A DNA stretch of 64,000 bases from Odontocerum albicorne (Eukaryota; Arthropoda; Insecta; Trichoptera; Odontoceridae). Shown here piece by piece: positions 10,251-19,420 of the stretch. The stretch covers positions 17,829,246 through 17,893,245 of the forward strand of contig OX463862.1 of the NCBI GenBank assembly GCA_949825065.1, given 5' to 3'. Positions within the stretch are counted from its first letter, which is position 1. Every line of letters begins with the position of its first letter. A program made the position numbers and the translations under genes. The notes beneath the pieces were generated by a model that made no database searches, had not been told where the DNA came from, and worked only from the letters and a program-made list of their open reading frames with translations.

Positions 10251-10810
10251 TTACATTGTTTTGAAAATAGCAAAAGTAGCGTCACTAAAACCACTGTAAC
10301 TCAACGTCGGAATGTCATGAAAGTTTGACACGTAACTTCTAAAGGTTGGTACTAACTGAGAATTGAATGGATTTGTTATTAGAGGCGCCATCTGTTGGTT
10401 AGTCTCGGGACTTATTGATCGATTGTTACAATTCATATTCAGACCTATTTTAAAATTTACGTGGCTCAAAAATCTATGCTGGATTGTGTCCAGTGCACTG
10501 GAATGGATTATGTCATATAATGGGGAGTCCATATACTAGAATTGTATTCTTATTGATTAATTAAGTGATTCACAATAATTCTATGATAGTTAAATTAGTT
10601 TGATTATATAAATTATGCACCTGTCAAGTATATATTGTCTTAATAAAAACACAATAAAAACAATAATCAGCGATCTTAGAAAATAACTTTGTTCAATACA
10701 CTGACTTGACCTCGTGTAAGAATTGTCAAAACCTTGTCTCGGCCAATGAACTGTTCGTGTGGACAAATATTTTTTTTCATCAATGGACCAATATTTTACT
10801 TCATACTCAT
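10251..10810. other. No recognisable gene
   Basis: AT-rich sequence. Open frames on either strand lack known domains. Confidence 0.5.
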
Positions 10811-11106
10811 TCACATATTTTGCTTATATGTGTGGCGTCTATTTGATAGATGTTGACAACCTCCTTGGCCTAGTTGGTAAGACACCTGACTTCCAACACA
10901 GGGGTTGTGGATTCTACTCCAGTTGGTCTATTTACATATTTTGCTTATATGTGTGGCGTCTATTTGATAGATGTTGACAACCTCCTTGGCCTAGTTGGTA
11001 AGACACCTGACTTCCAACACAGGGGTTGTGGATTCTACTCCAGTTGGAACCAAGATGTTTTAAAACAGAATTCTAAACAGGTTTTCACTTAACGCTTTCT
11101 TAACAT
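10811..11106 (+). mobile_element. SINE with tandemly duplicated promoter head
   Basis: The tRNA-like head (A box TGGCCTAGTTGG, degenerate B box GGATTCTACTCC) is present twice at a 121-bp spacing, 10,813-10,926 and 10,934-11,047. The duplicated block includes about 40 bases of upstream flank. Only the second head continues into a SINE body (CAGGTTTTCACTTAACGC), which is truncated at about 11,106. Confidence 0.85.
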
Positions 11107-11370
11107 CATATTTATTTCTACATCAATACACTTTAACGATTTCTTTAACTTTTTACGTTTTCTTCTTTCAAAATATCATACTTAATCCAACCACACTTTC
11201 CTTAATCTTCTTCTACCGCGCCTCCTACTCACATTCGCACTGTACATTTATTTTATTTGCTTTTCTTCATTCATTCGTTCTACATGTCCAAAACATCTCA
11301 GGGTTATGTATTATATTTTACTCAACACATCAGCTTTAAGTTCACATGTATCCCTTAGTACTTCAATCTT
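11107..11370 (-). pseudogene. RTE reverse-transcriptase tail
   Basis: Same tail as at 2,260-2,540 on the minus strand. On the plus strand it shows TCTTTCAAAATATCATACTT, TAATCCAACCACACTTTCCT and ACTCAACACATCAGC. It begins directly after the SINE fragment. Confidence 0.75.
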
Positions 11371-11475
11371 TATTTTTGTTATATAATTGTGTTGATTTAT
11401 GATGCGTAATGAATGTGTTGATTCCTTGGCAATGAAGCATATTTAACCATTTGTCCTCTATCTGATATAACACTA

Positions 11476-11863
11476 TAGTTCGGAAATTCTAGGATGAGTC
11501 CTGTGACAGCTCACAAATTGGCCCCAATACAACCTTATGTAATGTATTTACCTAAATAACTTGCAATTTATTAGATTTAAGGCTTATATTAAATTTGATA
11601 AAATAATTCATCCTCAGTGAGATACAGGCAAAAGCCTAGTTTACTGGGGATACGACAAATGAAAGGCAACAAACCCAGATCCATTAAAATTGTATGTCCA
11701 AATCAAATTACCTGTTGTTTTTTCGCAAATTGTGTATATTTCTTGTCATGTGTAATAATAAATAAATAAAATAAAATAATTAAAATTACTGAACATCGTT
11801 ACAAGGTTGTATTGGGGAAAATTTGTGAGCTGTCACAGGACTCATCTTAGAATTTCCGAACTA
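11476..11863. mobile_element. TA-type MITE with long inverted termini
   Basis: The left end TAGTTCGGAAATTCTAGGAT and the right end are reverse complements over roughly 60 bases, reaching the shared core CCCCAATACAACCTT. A TA dinucleotide flanks each side (11,474-11,475; 11,864-11,865). The paralogue at 2,640 lacks the insert, confirming insertion. There is no coding capacity. It is itself interrupted by a retroposon (11,609-11,771). Its subterminal part is shared with the MITE at 59,869-60,436. Confidence 0.85.
11609..11771 (+). mobile_element. Short retroposon nested in the MITE
   Basis: A 163-bp segment starting CATCCTCAGTGAGATACAGG and ending in an AATAAATAAAATA-rich tail is bracketed by an exact 10-base duplication TAAAATAATT (11,599-11,608 and 11,772-11,781). 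The related MITE at 60,340 has a single uninterrupted TAAAATAATT. A second copy lies at 14,978-15,148 on the other strand. It is probably a LINE 3' end or a SINE; no tRNA-like head is visible. Confidence 0.85.
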
Positions 11864-12216
11864 TAGTAACTGATGACTTCAATGCAATTAAACACGATAC
11901 TTAGCACCGATATAAATAAATCCAGCAATCTATCCCTTTAAAATCATGGTTTAATATTTATTATATTGAGAATGAACAAGATGGAAGTGTCTGTCATGTG
12001 TCGATTGCGGATGAACCACTGTGTCGTGGTTAATCACCTTTACAGAATGAGTAATGTGATCTGGATGATAACACAATATTTTCGATTGTCCTTTAAGTGA
12101 CAGATTCGATTTACTAATTACCAAATCTTTACCACGTCCAACGAATATTGCATATTTTTCTTTTTTCGAAGAACTTCATCACTTTTAGATCGATTGATAT
12201 ATTTTTTTTAGATATT

Positions 12217-12440
12217 AACGACCTCCGTGGCCTAGTTGATAAGACGCCTGACTTCCAGTCCAACTGTTACAAATTCAATTTTCTGATAGAACCTGGATGT
12301 TTAAAAAAAAGGGTTCTAGTCTTGTTTTCACTTAGAACCTTTTTATCGTATTTTGGTTGCTTGGAAAATATTTCCAGATGGCAATAAACCCGCCAGGTTG
12401 TATTGTATACAACGAAAGTGTTAACAATATATTACAATAG
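12217..12440 (+). mobile_element. tRNA-derived SINE
   Basis: The head carries an A-box-like TGGCCTAGTTGA and a weak B-box position. The body holds GGTTCTAGTCTTGTTTTCAC and the tail GCCAGGTTGTATTGTATACA, then GTGTTAACAATATATTACAA. Full-length but diverged in the B box. Confidence 0.85.
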
Positions 12441-12469
12441 ATAGATAGGTATTCCCTTGTGATCGAGTA

Positions 12470-12541
12470 TGATTTTCTGGTTGGTTGAGAGAGATTGCTA
12501 TTGTTTGTTCTACAATGATGTGTTAAATAAATAAATAAAAC
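12470..12541 (+). repeat. LINE/SINE 3' tail fragment
   Basis: TTCTGGTTGGTTGAGAGAGA, then TTGCTATTG, then GTGTTAAATAAATAAATAA. This is the family tail without the tRNA head, like 3,095-3,190 and 6,970-7,018. Confidence 0.6.
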
Positions 12542-12969
12542 AAGTAAATAAATTGTCTGTTATCCTACGGAGGACGATGTTTATTGTGTGCAAGTTTTTG
12601 CACTTAAGCAAGTCTTGACAATTCAAACCCTTCGAAATTTTAATTTCTTTCTATTGCCATCGTGGCATATGATAAATTATCAGAATAAATAATAAATAAA
12701 AGAAACGAAGATGTCTTTCATTAAAGGTTTGCGTGCAAGATGGTAATAATTCACACGGTATTGAACTAAATACAGAGGTTTTTACATTGCGAAAATAACC
12801 ATTAACAACGATCATACTTCCCTGATTGAGAAAACTATTCACCTTCGGAAAAGACATCACTTGGATCTTTCTAGGTCATGGAAAACTCTCTGGAAGGTCA
12901 TGGAAGGAAATTATAAAGAGCAATTAAGGGTTTCATCAAATAATAATAAATTTTTCAATGACGTTAACG
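12542..12969. other. No recognisable gene
   Basis: Anonymous AT-rich sequence. The minus-strand frame 12,860-12,651 has no recognised domain. Confidence 0.5.
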
Positions 12970-13167
12970 TCACGCTCCTTACACCACGCGAGAAAATAGA
13001 TTTGAGATATTTTAATAAATGATCCAATCACACTTTTCTTGGGTTTCCTCTACTACACATACTTCCCTCATTTGCATGTTTTGTAACTCTTTCTTCAACT
13101 ATTCATCCCACGTTCCCAAACCATCTCAAAGTGCTCTTCTCATGTTACTCAATACATCAACCTGAAG

Positions 13168-13354
13168 TTTTTTTAACACTGCGAGCTTATTTCCATGTGG
13201 CCTTCTCTTCCGACCAACCAGAAAAATGTTTTGATGGGCCCTAAGTGAAAACATGGAATCCCATTTTTTTTTTAATCTGGGTTCCATCGGGGATCGACCC
13301 CACAACCTCCGGATCGGCAGACAAGCGTCTTACCACCAAGCCACGGAAGTTGTC
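13168..13354 (-). mobile_element. tRNA-derived SINE nested in RTE tail
   Basis: On the minus strand, the head ACTTCCGTGGCTTGGTGGTA, B box GGGGTCGATCCC and the family body CTGGTTGGTCGGAAGAGAAG are all present. It interrupts the RTE tail between ACCTGAAG and ATTCACATTCAT. Confidence 0.85.
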
Positions 13355-13502
13355 ATTCACATTCATCTCTTATCACTTCATTTCGTATTTAGTCATACAT
13401 AATAATCCCACGTATGCCTCTCTCAGTGCAAGCATTTCTACAGCATTTATTCAACTCCTTTCAGTCTTTTTCCATGTCCATGGTTCACTCCCATACATCA
13501 AA

Positions 13503-13692
13503 GACAACCTCCGTGCCCTGGTGGTAAGACACTTGTCTGCCGATCTGGAAATTGCGGGTTCGATCCCCGCTGAAACCCAGATTTTTTTAAAAATGTATTT
13601 CCAGTCTAGTTTTCACTTAGGACCCATTAAAACATCTTTCTGGTTGGTTGGAAGAGATTGCCACGTGAAAAAAGCTCGCCAGGTTAAAAAAA
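13503..13692 (+). mobile_element. tRNA-derived SINE nested in RTE tail
   Basis: The head GACAACCTCCGTGCCCTGGT contains an A-box-like TGCCCTGGTGG, followed by B box GGGTTCGATCCC. The body includes TCTTTCTGGTTGGTTGGAAG and the tail CGCCAGGTTAAAAAAAA. It belongs to the same subtype as 54,346-54,538 (GTGGTAAGACACTTGTCTGC) and is one of the better-kept copies. It lies in opposite orientation to the SINE 150 bp upstream. Confidence 0.9.
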
Positions 13693-13904
13693 ATGATGTT
13701 GAAATACTGCTGAGGACTATCATCTTAGCAGATTTTGATGCTGTCTGGTTCGAGTGCAGGCATTTATTCGGCTTTTGTTAGTTTTTTTCCATGACTTAAA
13801 TGTTCTTTACAAACCATAGCAACATTAACTGAAGAAAATATATAAAACCAATAACTTCTAAAAATCATATCAAAAATGTTATTTAATATAATAACACTGA
13901 AACC

Positions 13905-14100
13905 AAAAAAATAGTCAAATACCAGATTAATTGAACTACAGGACTAAATGAAAATGGAGTAACTAGTCTCCCAGTCAAGACGTATGTTAAGATTAAGATA
14001 CCGAAAAAATAATCAAATACCAGATTAATTGAACTACAGGACTAAATGAAAATGGAGTAACTAGTCTCCCAGTCAAGGCGTATGTTAAGATTAAGAAGAT
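13905..14100. repeat. 98-bp direct tandem duplication
   Basis: The block containing TCAAATACCAGATTAATTGA through CCCAGTCAAGACGTATGTTA occurs twice at a 98-base spacing (13,921 and 14,019), with only a few differences. Confidence 0.9.
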
Positions 14101-14160
14101 ACCGAAAAAGAACCCTCCTGAGCTCAACAACATCAACATTAAAAATATCCACTAAAGCTC

Positions 14161-14371
14161 GACAACTTATGTCGCTTAGTTGGTAAGACACTTGTTTTCC
14201 TATCAGGGAGTCGTGGGCTCGATTCCCATTAGAACCTAGTTTTTGTAAAAAAGGTTCTAGACTTGTTTTCACTTACGGGTTCATTGAAATCTTTGTGATT
14301 GACTTGAAAAGAAGGCCACATGACAGTAAGCATTCTTTTTGTTTACAGCTGTAATGTATACAACAAAAGCG
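14161..14371 (+). mobile_element. tRNA-derived SINE
   Basis: The head GACAACTTATGTCGCTTAGT is followed by TTGGTAAGACACTTG and B box GGGCTCGATTCCC. The body is GGTTCTAGACTTGTTTTCAC. A diverged tail GTAATGTATACAACAAAAGC closes it. Confidence 0.85.
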
Positions 14372-14977
14372 TCTCATACTAAGAAGACCCTCACTACGCC
14401 ACTGAGCAGCTGTTAAAAGTAGTATTGCGTCTTTTACTCGGTCGGTCCAGAGTATCGGATATCTTCCTCTTGAGTATTGAAAATAGTAATGCATAGTCGA
14501 ATGATCTATGTCCCATGGATCGTAAGACGTTCCAGCGTATCTACGTCCAAGAATTAGAGATCACTGAAAATTGCAAGAAAGAATACCAATATAGTAATCG
14601 TGAGAATCTGGTGATCATGGTGACAATTGAGGCAAAACGAGCTAGAAAAAAATGCCCTAAAAGGTATTTGAACTAAATAAATAAGTCTACAGGATCCTCT
14701 TCTAACGCTGCATTCAACATGACTCAGGACCGGAATGGATATAGACAGGTGATGCACCAAGATCCATACATTTGAAAACCACGACAGTTAGCATTGAACA
14801 CGCAATAAAGGGGAAGAAAAATGCAAATAATCCTGCAACAAATATCATACCATCATAAACAAACAACAAAATAACACAGTAATGCGCCTGGATTTATGCA
14901 AATTACATTACGTACGTGTAGTCAATTTTGCATACATGCAGAATATTTTGGTGGAAATATACGAGTCATATACAATT
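14372..14977. other. No recognisable gene
   Basis: I recognise nothing here. The minus-strand frames at 14,494-14,273 and 14,760-14,554 are short and featureless. Confidence 0.5.
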
Positions 14978-15148
14978 ATTATTATTATTATTATTATTAC
15001 ACATGACAAGAAATATACACAATTTGAGAAAAAACAACAGGTAATTTGATTTGGACATATAATTTTAATGGATCTGGGTTTGTTGCCTTTCATTTGTCGT
15101 ATCCCCAGTAAACTAGGCTTTTGCCTGTATCTCACTGAGGATATTTAG
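14978..15148 (-). mobile_element. Second copy of the 163-bp retroposon
   Basis: Reverse complement of 11,609-11,771: the (ATT)n tail at 14,978-15,000 is followed by ACATGACAAGAAATATACAC and ends ...CTGTATCTCACTGAGGATA. Confidence 0.85.
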
Positions 15149-15494
15149 CATGAAAAAATAAATCGATACTTCTTTCCGATTTTTGATAACACAAAAAACC
15201 CCGTTGCACGCTCTCATCAACCTGACAAACAGTGACACTCAACTACAACTGGAAACATCTTGCGAAACTCAACTCCTCACACATTATCACTCCAGAAAGA
15301 CCAAAAATATTCATCCCACAATATACCGCACACAATCATAAGAATAAAAATCAAAACAAAAAAAAAGAAGAAAAAAAGAAAAACACACAGAAACACAAAT
15401 ACAAAAACAACCAAAATTAAAACAACAAGAAGAGACCCACACTCACGAGCTCACATAAATCCTTTCCATTCGTCATTCATCCTGACAATACATA
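15149..15494. other. A-rich spacer
   Basis: Strongly A-rich, including an AAAAAGAAGAAAAAAAG run at 15,355-15,380. Two overlapping plus-strand frames are open only because of base composition. Confidence 0.55.
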
Positions 15495-15800
15495 CACACA
15501 ATAAATCGCTTTTACCTATTGGGATAGGCAGAAAGGACAGAATGTCAACTTTTCATATCGCAACATACTTCTTTCGCCTCCTTAACATCAATATATTTTC
15601 TTGTACAGTTCCTTCTGTTCGTTCTACTCCTTACTTTTTCCTTCAAAATTTTATTCACTTGGTCCAACTTTTCTTTTCTAAGTCGTCAACTACCACGACT
15701 CTCACACACACTTATACGGCATTAAGTTTGTTTAGTGAATCTTTCGTCGAACAATCATTCAACACACCCAACCTACCTAGCATGCTCTTTTTAACTTTTA
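15495..15800 (-). pseudogene. RTE tail and 3' region, decayed
   Basis: The plus strand carries the 3'-region signature CTATTGGGATAGGCAGAAAG, also near 23,625 and 60,785 as GGGGTAGGCAGAGA. It is followed by antisense RTE tail words such as CACTTGGTCCAACTTTTC and CATGCTCTTTTTAACTTTT. Too diverged for a continuous frame. Confidence 0.55.
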
Positions 15801-15889
15801 TTAACAGTTTTTAGTTCGCGTTCTTCCTTAATATTTACATTTCTTATACTATCGTATAGGATTCGGTAAAAGTTCATTTAAGACTTAGT

Positions 15890-16440
15890 TTCAATATAAT
15901 TCATTAGACTTTATTATTTGTTTTTTTTTTATATTAGATTCAAAAACGATATCAGGTAAATGTGAGCTATTATGTTGCTCGCAAGAGTACGCTCTTTTCA
16001 CGAACATTTCCATTTCCTTTCTTAATGTTTCCAATGATATCACACCAATATCCGCTCGAATATTCACTTTCAACTGCTCTAAATTTTCTGTCTTGTTAGC
16101 ATACATTTTTTTCTTTAGAGACCTCTACAGGAAGAGTTCTGATGTGTTTAAATCTGGCGAACGAGGGGGCCATCTTATACATCCGTCTTTCGATATCAAT
16201 TGATTCGTAAAGTGTTGCTTTAAAATGTTCATTGTTTTTCTCGCTGTATGAACTGTTGCATCATCCTGTTACAATAAGATATTGTTGACAACTTCTTCCA
16301 TTAGCTGTTGCATTAAAAAAATCTGAAGCGTTCCTCATTGATTGTTCGAGTCACCATCACCAACCTCGAAGAAGTAAGGCCCATAGATCGTTGCGGCCGT
16401 AATGCCACACCAAACATTTAGTTACTCGAGCGGAGTACAG
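15890..16440 (-). pseudogene. Tc1/mariner-superfamily transposase remnant (DDE)
   Basis: Reading the minus strand with frame breaks gives WCGITAATIYGPYFFEVG, then QDDATVHTARKTMNILKQHF, then the catalytic-loop word RWPPRSPDLN, then MYANKTENLEQLKVNIRADI and HLPDIVFESN. This is the C-terminal half of arthropod DDE transposases of the QQDGATAHTAR...WPPRSPDLSPCDF...LPDIIF type. The final catalytic region is damaged. No N-terminus is recognised. Confidence 0.75.
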
Positions 16441-17066
16441 AATTTTTTTTATGAAGCTACTGGAGGTTTTATCTCCCCTTAAACCTACAGTTAAATAATG
16501 TAAAAACAATACCAAAATAATAAACTCTTATTTTTAACTTTTTTTTTCTTTATTACATTACACTCATACTATAAGTAATATCAAAATTAAGTCTAAAAAA
16601 CTTTTCCCGCACCCTATATATCAATACTTCATATATTATAATCAGTGCACATATTTACTCGATAGCTTTCGTTCATTTTCCACGTCCACGTTTCCTTTCC
16701 ATTCATCAATTTTGGTACTAATCGTTATCGTTGCTGGGCCTTGTAGTCGTAGATCCCCTCGCCATTCCAACTTCAATTGGAAAGCAAGGCTGTGCCGTGG
16801 AGTTTTGTTCTCTTTTTTTCTTTTTCTCCTCTTGTGAGTGAGTAAACCGTTACACACCAGCAAACTCGCCGGCCACACCGTTGTACAAGATCTGATGGCA
16901 CACCTGAAGTGAGATGATCAGAGCATACTGACATGTTTTTTTCAACTTTTGTATTTTTGATGTAATTGGGCTAAGCCTGTATTGAGAAAATAAATAAATA
17001 ACAGTGTATATAGACTTCAACGACATTTTAGATGCATTTGCGGAGAAGAAAGCAAGACGTAAACTG
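16441..17066. repeat. Mostly anonymous; shared block near 16,715-16,880
   Basis: About 45 bases beginning at 16,720 (ATCGTTATCGTTGCTGGGCC, then AGATCCCCTCGCCATTC) recur at 45,403-45,447, so this is part of an interspersed repeat. Near 16,605 stands the word CGCACCCTATATA, possibly a transposon terminus. The rest is unrecognised. Confidence 0.5.
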
Positions 17067-17453
17067 TACTGCCCTCATGATCAAAAACGCAGCTAATGGC
17101 AAAAGTTAAGTTTTGAGAAAACTGCACTTTTATGTCTTTCATTGCTGCTTAAAAATGTCATGATTCATTAACAAAAAAACAGTAAAATGTGATTCATAAG
17201 CAAAACATCAGCAAACGCATAGGCACTTGCTGTCTTTTTGCTTATGAATCTCATTTTATTGTTTTTTTGCTTAGAAAAACCTAGTATTTTGTAAAATTAA
17301 AAAAGACATTGTGTCAATTTTTGTGTTGAAATAAATGGTTTCCTGTATTTTTTTATGGATTATGGTTGAGAATTTGATGTGGAATATTGCCTCATACTTA
17401 GTTAAATTTCTGATTTTTTCCTGTTAGCTGCGTTTTTGCTTATTATGGCAGTA
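17067..17453. mobile_element. MITE family A, copy 1 (387 bp)
   Basis: The ends TACTGCCCTCATGATCAAAA and ...GTTTTTGCTTATTATGGCAGTA are imperfect inverted repeats of about 27 bases. Inside, the word GATTCATAAGCAAAA and its inverse recur. A homologue lies at 41,722-42,123. No coding capacity. The superfamily is undetermined; a TA-flanked Tc1/mariner-type relation is possible. Confidence 0.8.
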
Positions 17454-17985
17454 TGGTGGTTTGTTCAACATCATCTTCCGAAATGAAACATCATTCATTT
17501 TTTTAAATTAAGCATTGGGAGAGAGGAGTTTCGCAAGTTGAAAACTGCCCAAGGGCGCCATCTATACAAATAAGGTACTTTTACCATTTCTCTCAAACAA
17601 ATTGCATCATTCTATTGTAAATATTTAATTTAACGTCAATAATAAATAACTAAATAATACAATTACTAATTAATAATTTATAAGTATTTTTAGATGACTT
17701 GGTTAAGCACGGTTTCCCTATCATTGTGATCATCTCGAGAGCGTCTCATAATTAATTAAACAAGAGTTGGTTGAGGGACACCAATGTCGCTAACAAGTGC
17801 AGACATCCACCCAAGATAGGATGATTTGTGCCATCAAATTCAAGTAATTATTCAATTATATGAGTTAATATAACAAAAGAAATTTTCAAAATAATGACAA
17901 ATCTAGACAATTTAAAGTTTCAACTGATTGACATTCAAAAAAGGAACAATCGATCTATAAGTGGAAAAGTTACACGAAGAAAGAA
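17454..17985. other. No recognisable gene
   Basis: AT-rich. At 17,820-17,880 there is a short match to 4,262-4,310 (GATGATTTG and TTCAAGTAATTATTCAATTA), showing another copy of the same repeat that contains the RNase H fragments. Confidence 0.5.
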
Positions 17986-18180
17986 GAAACGCAACATTCA
18001 TTGAACGCGGTAAAGATATGGTTTCATCATCCACGCCACATTCACAGACGGGGTTCTCCCTAATACCCCTTCTGTAAAGATGACTAGCTACCACGCAGTA
18101 GCTTGTCCGCAAACGACACATGATATACACTTGTATCTTGTATATTCTTATTATATTAAACCATGGTTTCAAAGGGATAG
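17986..18180 (-). pseudogene. Jockey-like RNase H C-terminal fragment
   Basis: The minus-strand frame starting at 18,172 reads IMCRLRTSYCVVASHLYRRG and then IRENPVCECGVDDET. This is the conserved RNase H end with the CxC metal-binding-like word found in Jockey/R1-type LINEs. It continues only as unrelated residues. Truncated. Confidence 0.75.
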
Positions 18181-18279
18181 ATTGTTGGATTGATTTATAT
18201 CTAGAGCATTTTGATTGATTGATTTATATATACACTAGTCAAAACCAAGCTAACATGTATATAATGAAGCGATAAGATT

Positions 18280-18945
18280 TGAATCTTCTTCTTCTTACAG
18301 CTTCGTCAACATGATTATGTCCGTAGCAAAAACTAAGTGTATGAAATTCTCCAAAGACCCACTAGAGTGGAGAATTTCAGTACGTGACGAGCCAATTGAA
18401 CAAGCAACCCAGTTCAGATATCTTGGCAGTGAACTGCTCAGCTCTCATGACCTCCCCAGAGAAGTAAGGCCTCAGGTAGATAAAGCTGCAGTTGTGACGG
18501 GCTGCCTGAGAGATATCATATGGAGGAATAAAGATATGAGAACGGATTTATAAGACCTGTGTGCGACCTATCCTCACATATGGCATCGAAGTGAGGGTGG
18601 ACACTGTCAGGAAAAAAGTATGCTAAGGACAACGGAAATTAGAACTCTACGTCCTATTGCTGGGAAGACTTTGCGTGATCGTGTAAGAAACATCACAATC
18701 CGAGAAGTCTGTGAGGTCCAAGATGTGGTCAGATGAGGACGACAGCATCGATGATGCTGGTGCCAACATGCACAGAGAATGAATTCCATACATAGCTTTG
18801 CATGGGGTACCGGATGGACGGTGTCCACCAGGGAGACCCCCGAAACGATGGAGAGATAGCTGGAACTCAGCATCACAGGAGGACAATCCTGCAGTAACAG
18901 ACTCTTGAGTCTATAGAAAGTTTAAGAAGAAGAAGTCCACTAGTC
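18280..18945 (+). pseudogene. RTE reverse-transcriptase C-terminal third
   Basis: The open part, 18,311-18,553, reads SVAKTKCMKFSKDPLEWRIS, then the conserved EQATQFRYLGSELLSS, then VRPQVDKAAVVTGCLRDIIW with RNKDMRT. After a stop the element continues out of frame: MLRTTEIRTLRPIAGKTLRD, then REVCEVQDVVR and finally GRPP..RWRDSW-like residues at 18,825-18,870. It ends in AAGAAGAAGAAG at 18,925, the usual microsatellite tail of these elements. 5' truncation is typical of LINE insertion. Confidence 0.85.
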
Positions 18946-19420
18946 ATAAATAAATACCTGTTTTAAGGCAGACCATAATTATACGTGATTCTAAATATTT
19001 GCATATAAATTGTAGTTCATGCTTGTTGAAAATATTATTGTAAATATTTATTTTATCTGTATGTATCTATTTCCAAATATTTTAAGGCTAGTAAAATATT
19101 AATTAGTTCATTTGTTATTTATTAGGTAGATTTTAATAGAAAAACCACCTATTGCAGAAGGTCTTATATCGCAACTTCCGGATAATTTCAATACATTTCC
19201 TTCAATCATGGCAGGAGACTACGAATCTACCCTCCGTTCTTCTTCTTCTTGAATAATAGGCGTGAACTCCTATATATAAGGAGTACACGCCAGTGTCAAG
19301 TGATGTCCACTTCATAGTTCTATTCACTCGGTTGGATGTCCGTGGTTGATATTTTGCTAGCCTCCGTTAAAACAATATCTATGGTATATATTTATTTTAT
19401 TGCCAGTATACAATGAAATA
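18946..19420 (-). other. AT-rich spacer with an RTE 3' end
   Basis: At 19,225-19,370 the minus strand ends with CAAGAAGAAGAAGAACGG after GGAGTTCACGCCTATTATT, an RTE-type 3' end in reverse orientation. The remainder up to the mariner insertion shows nothing recognisable. Confidence 0.5.

Larger units (their letters stand above)
11371..12210 (+). pseudogene. Jockey-like RNase H fragment, repeat copy 2
   Basis: Collinear with 2,541-3,000 but interrupted by the MITE at 11,476-11,863. The RNase H remnant at about 11,970-12,065 reads NKMEVSVMCRLRMNHCVVVN then HLYRMS. The TATTTAGCACCGAT-like and ACGTCCAACGAATATTGC-like blocks also match copy 1. Confidence 0.65.
12970..13800 (-). pseudogene. RTE reverse-transcriptase tail split by two SINEs
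   Basis: Reading the minus strand and skipping two inserts (13,168-13,354 and 13,503-13,692) gives one collinear RTE tail matching 60,960-61,330. Landmarks on the plus strand are CTCAATACATCAACCTGAAG, then TTCATTTCGTATTTAGTCAT, then CATTTATTCAACTCCTTTCA, then GACTATCATCTTAGCAGATT. Stops and indels show it is dead. Confidence 0.8.

Noticed and set aside
13245..13781. 178-codon plus-strand frame
   Set aside because: It runs through an antisense SINE, antisense RTE tail and a second SINE. The openness is accidental.
15260..15814. 184-codon plus-strand frame
   Set aside because: Made of an A-rich spacer and the antisense of an RTE tail; low-complexity composition, no domain.
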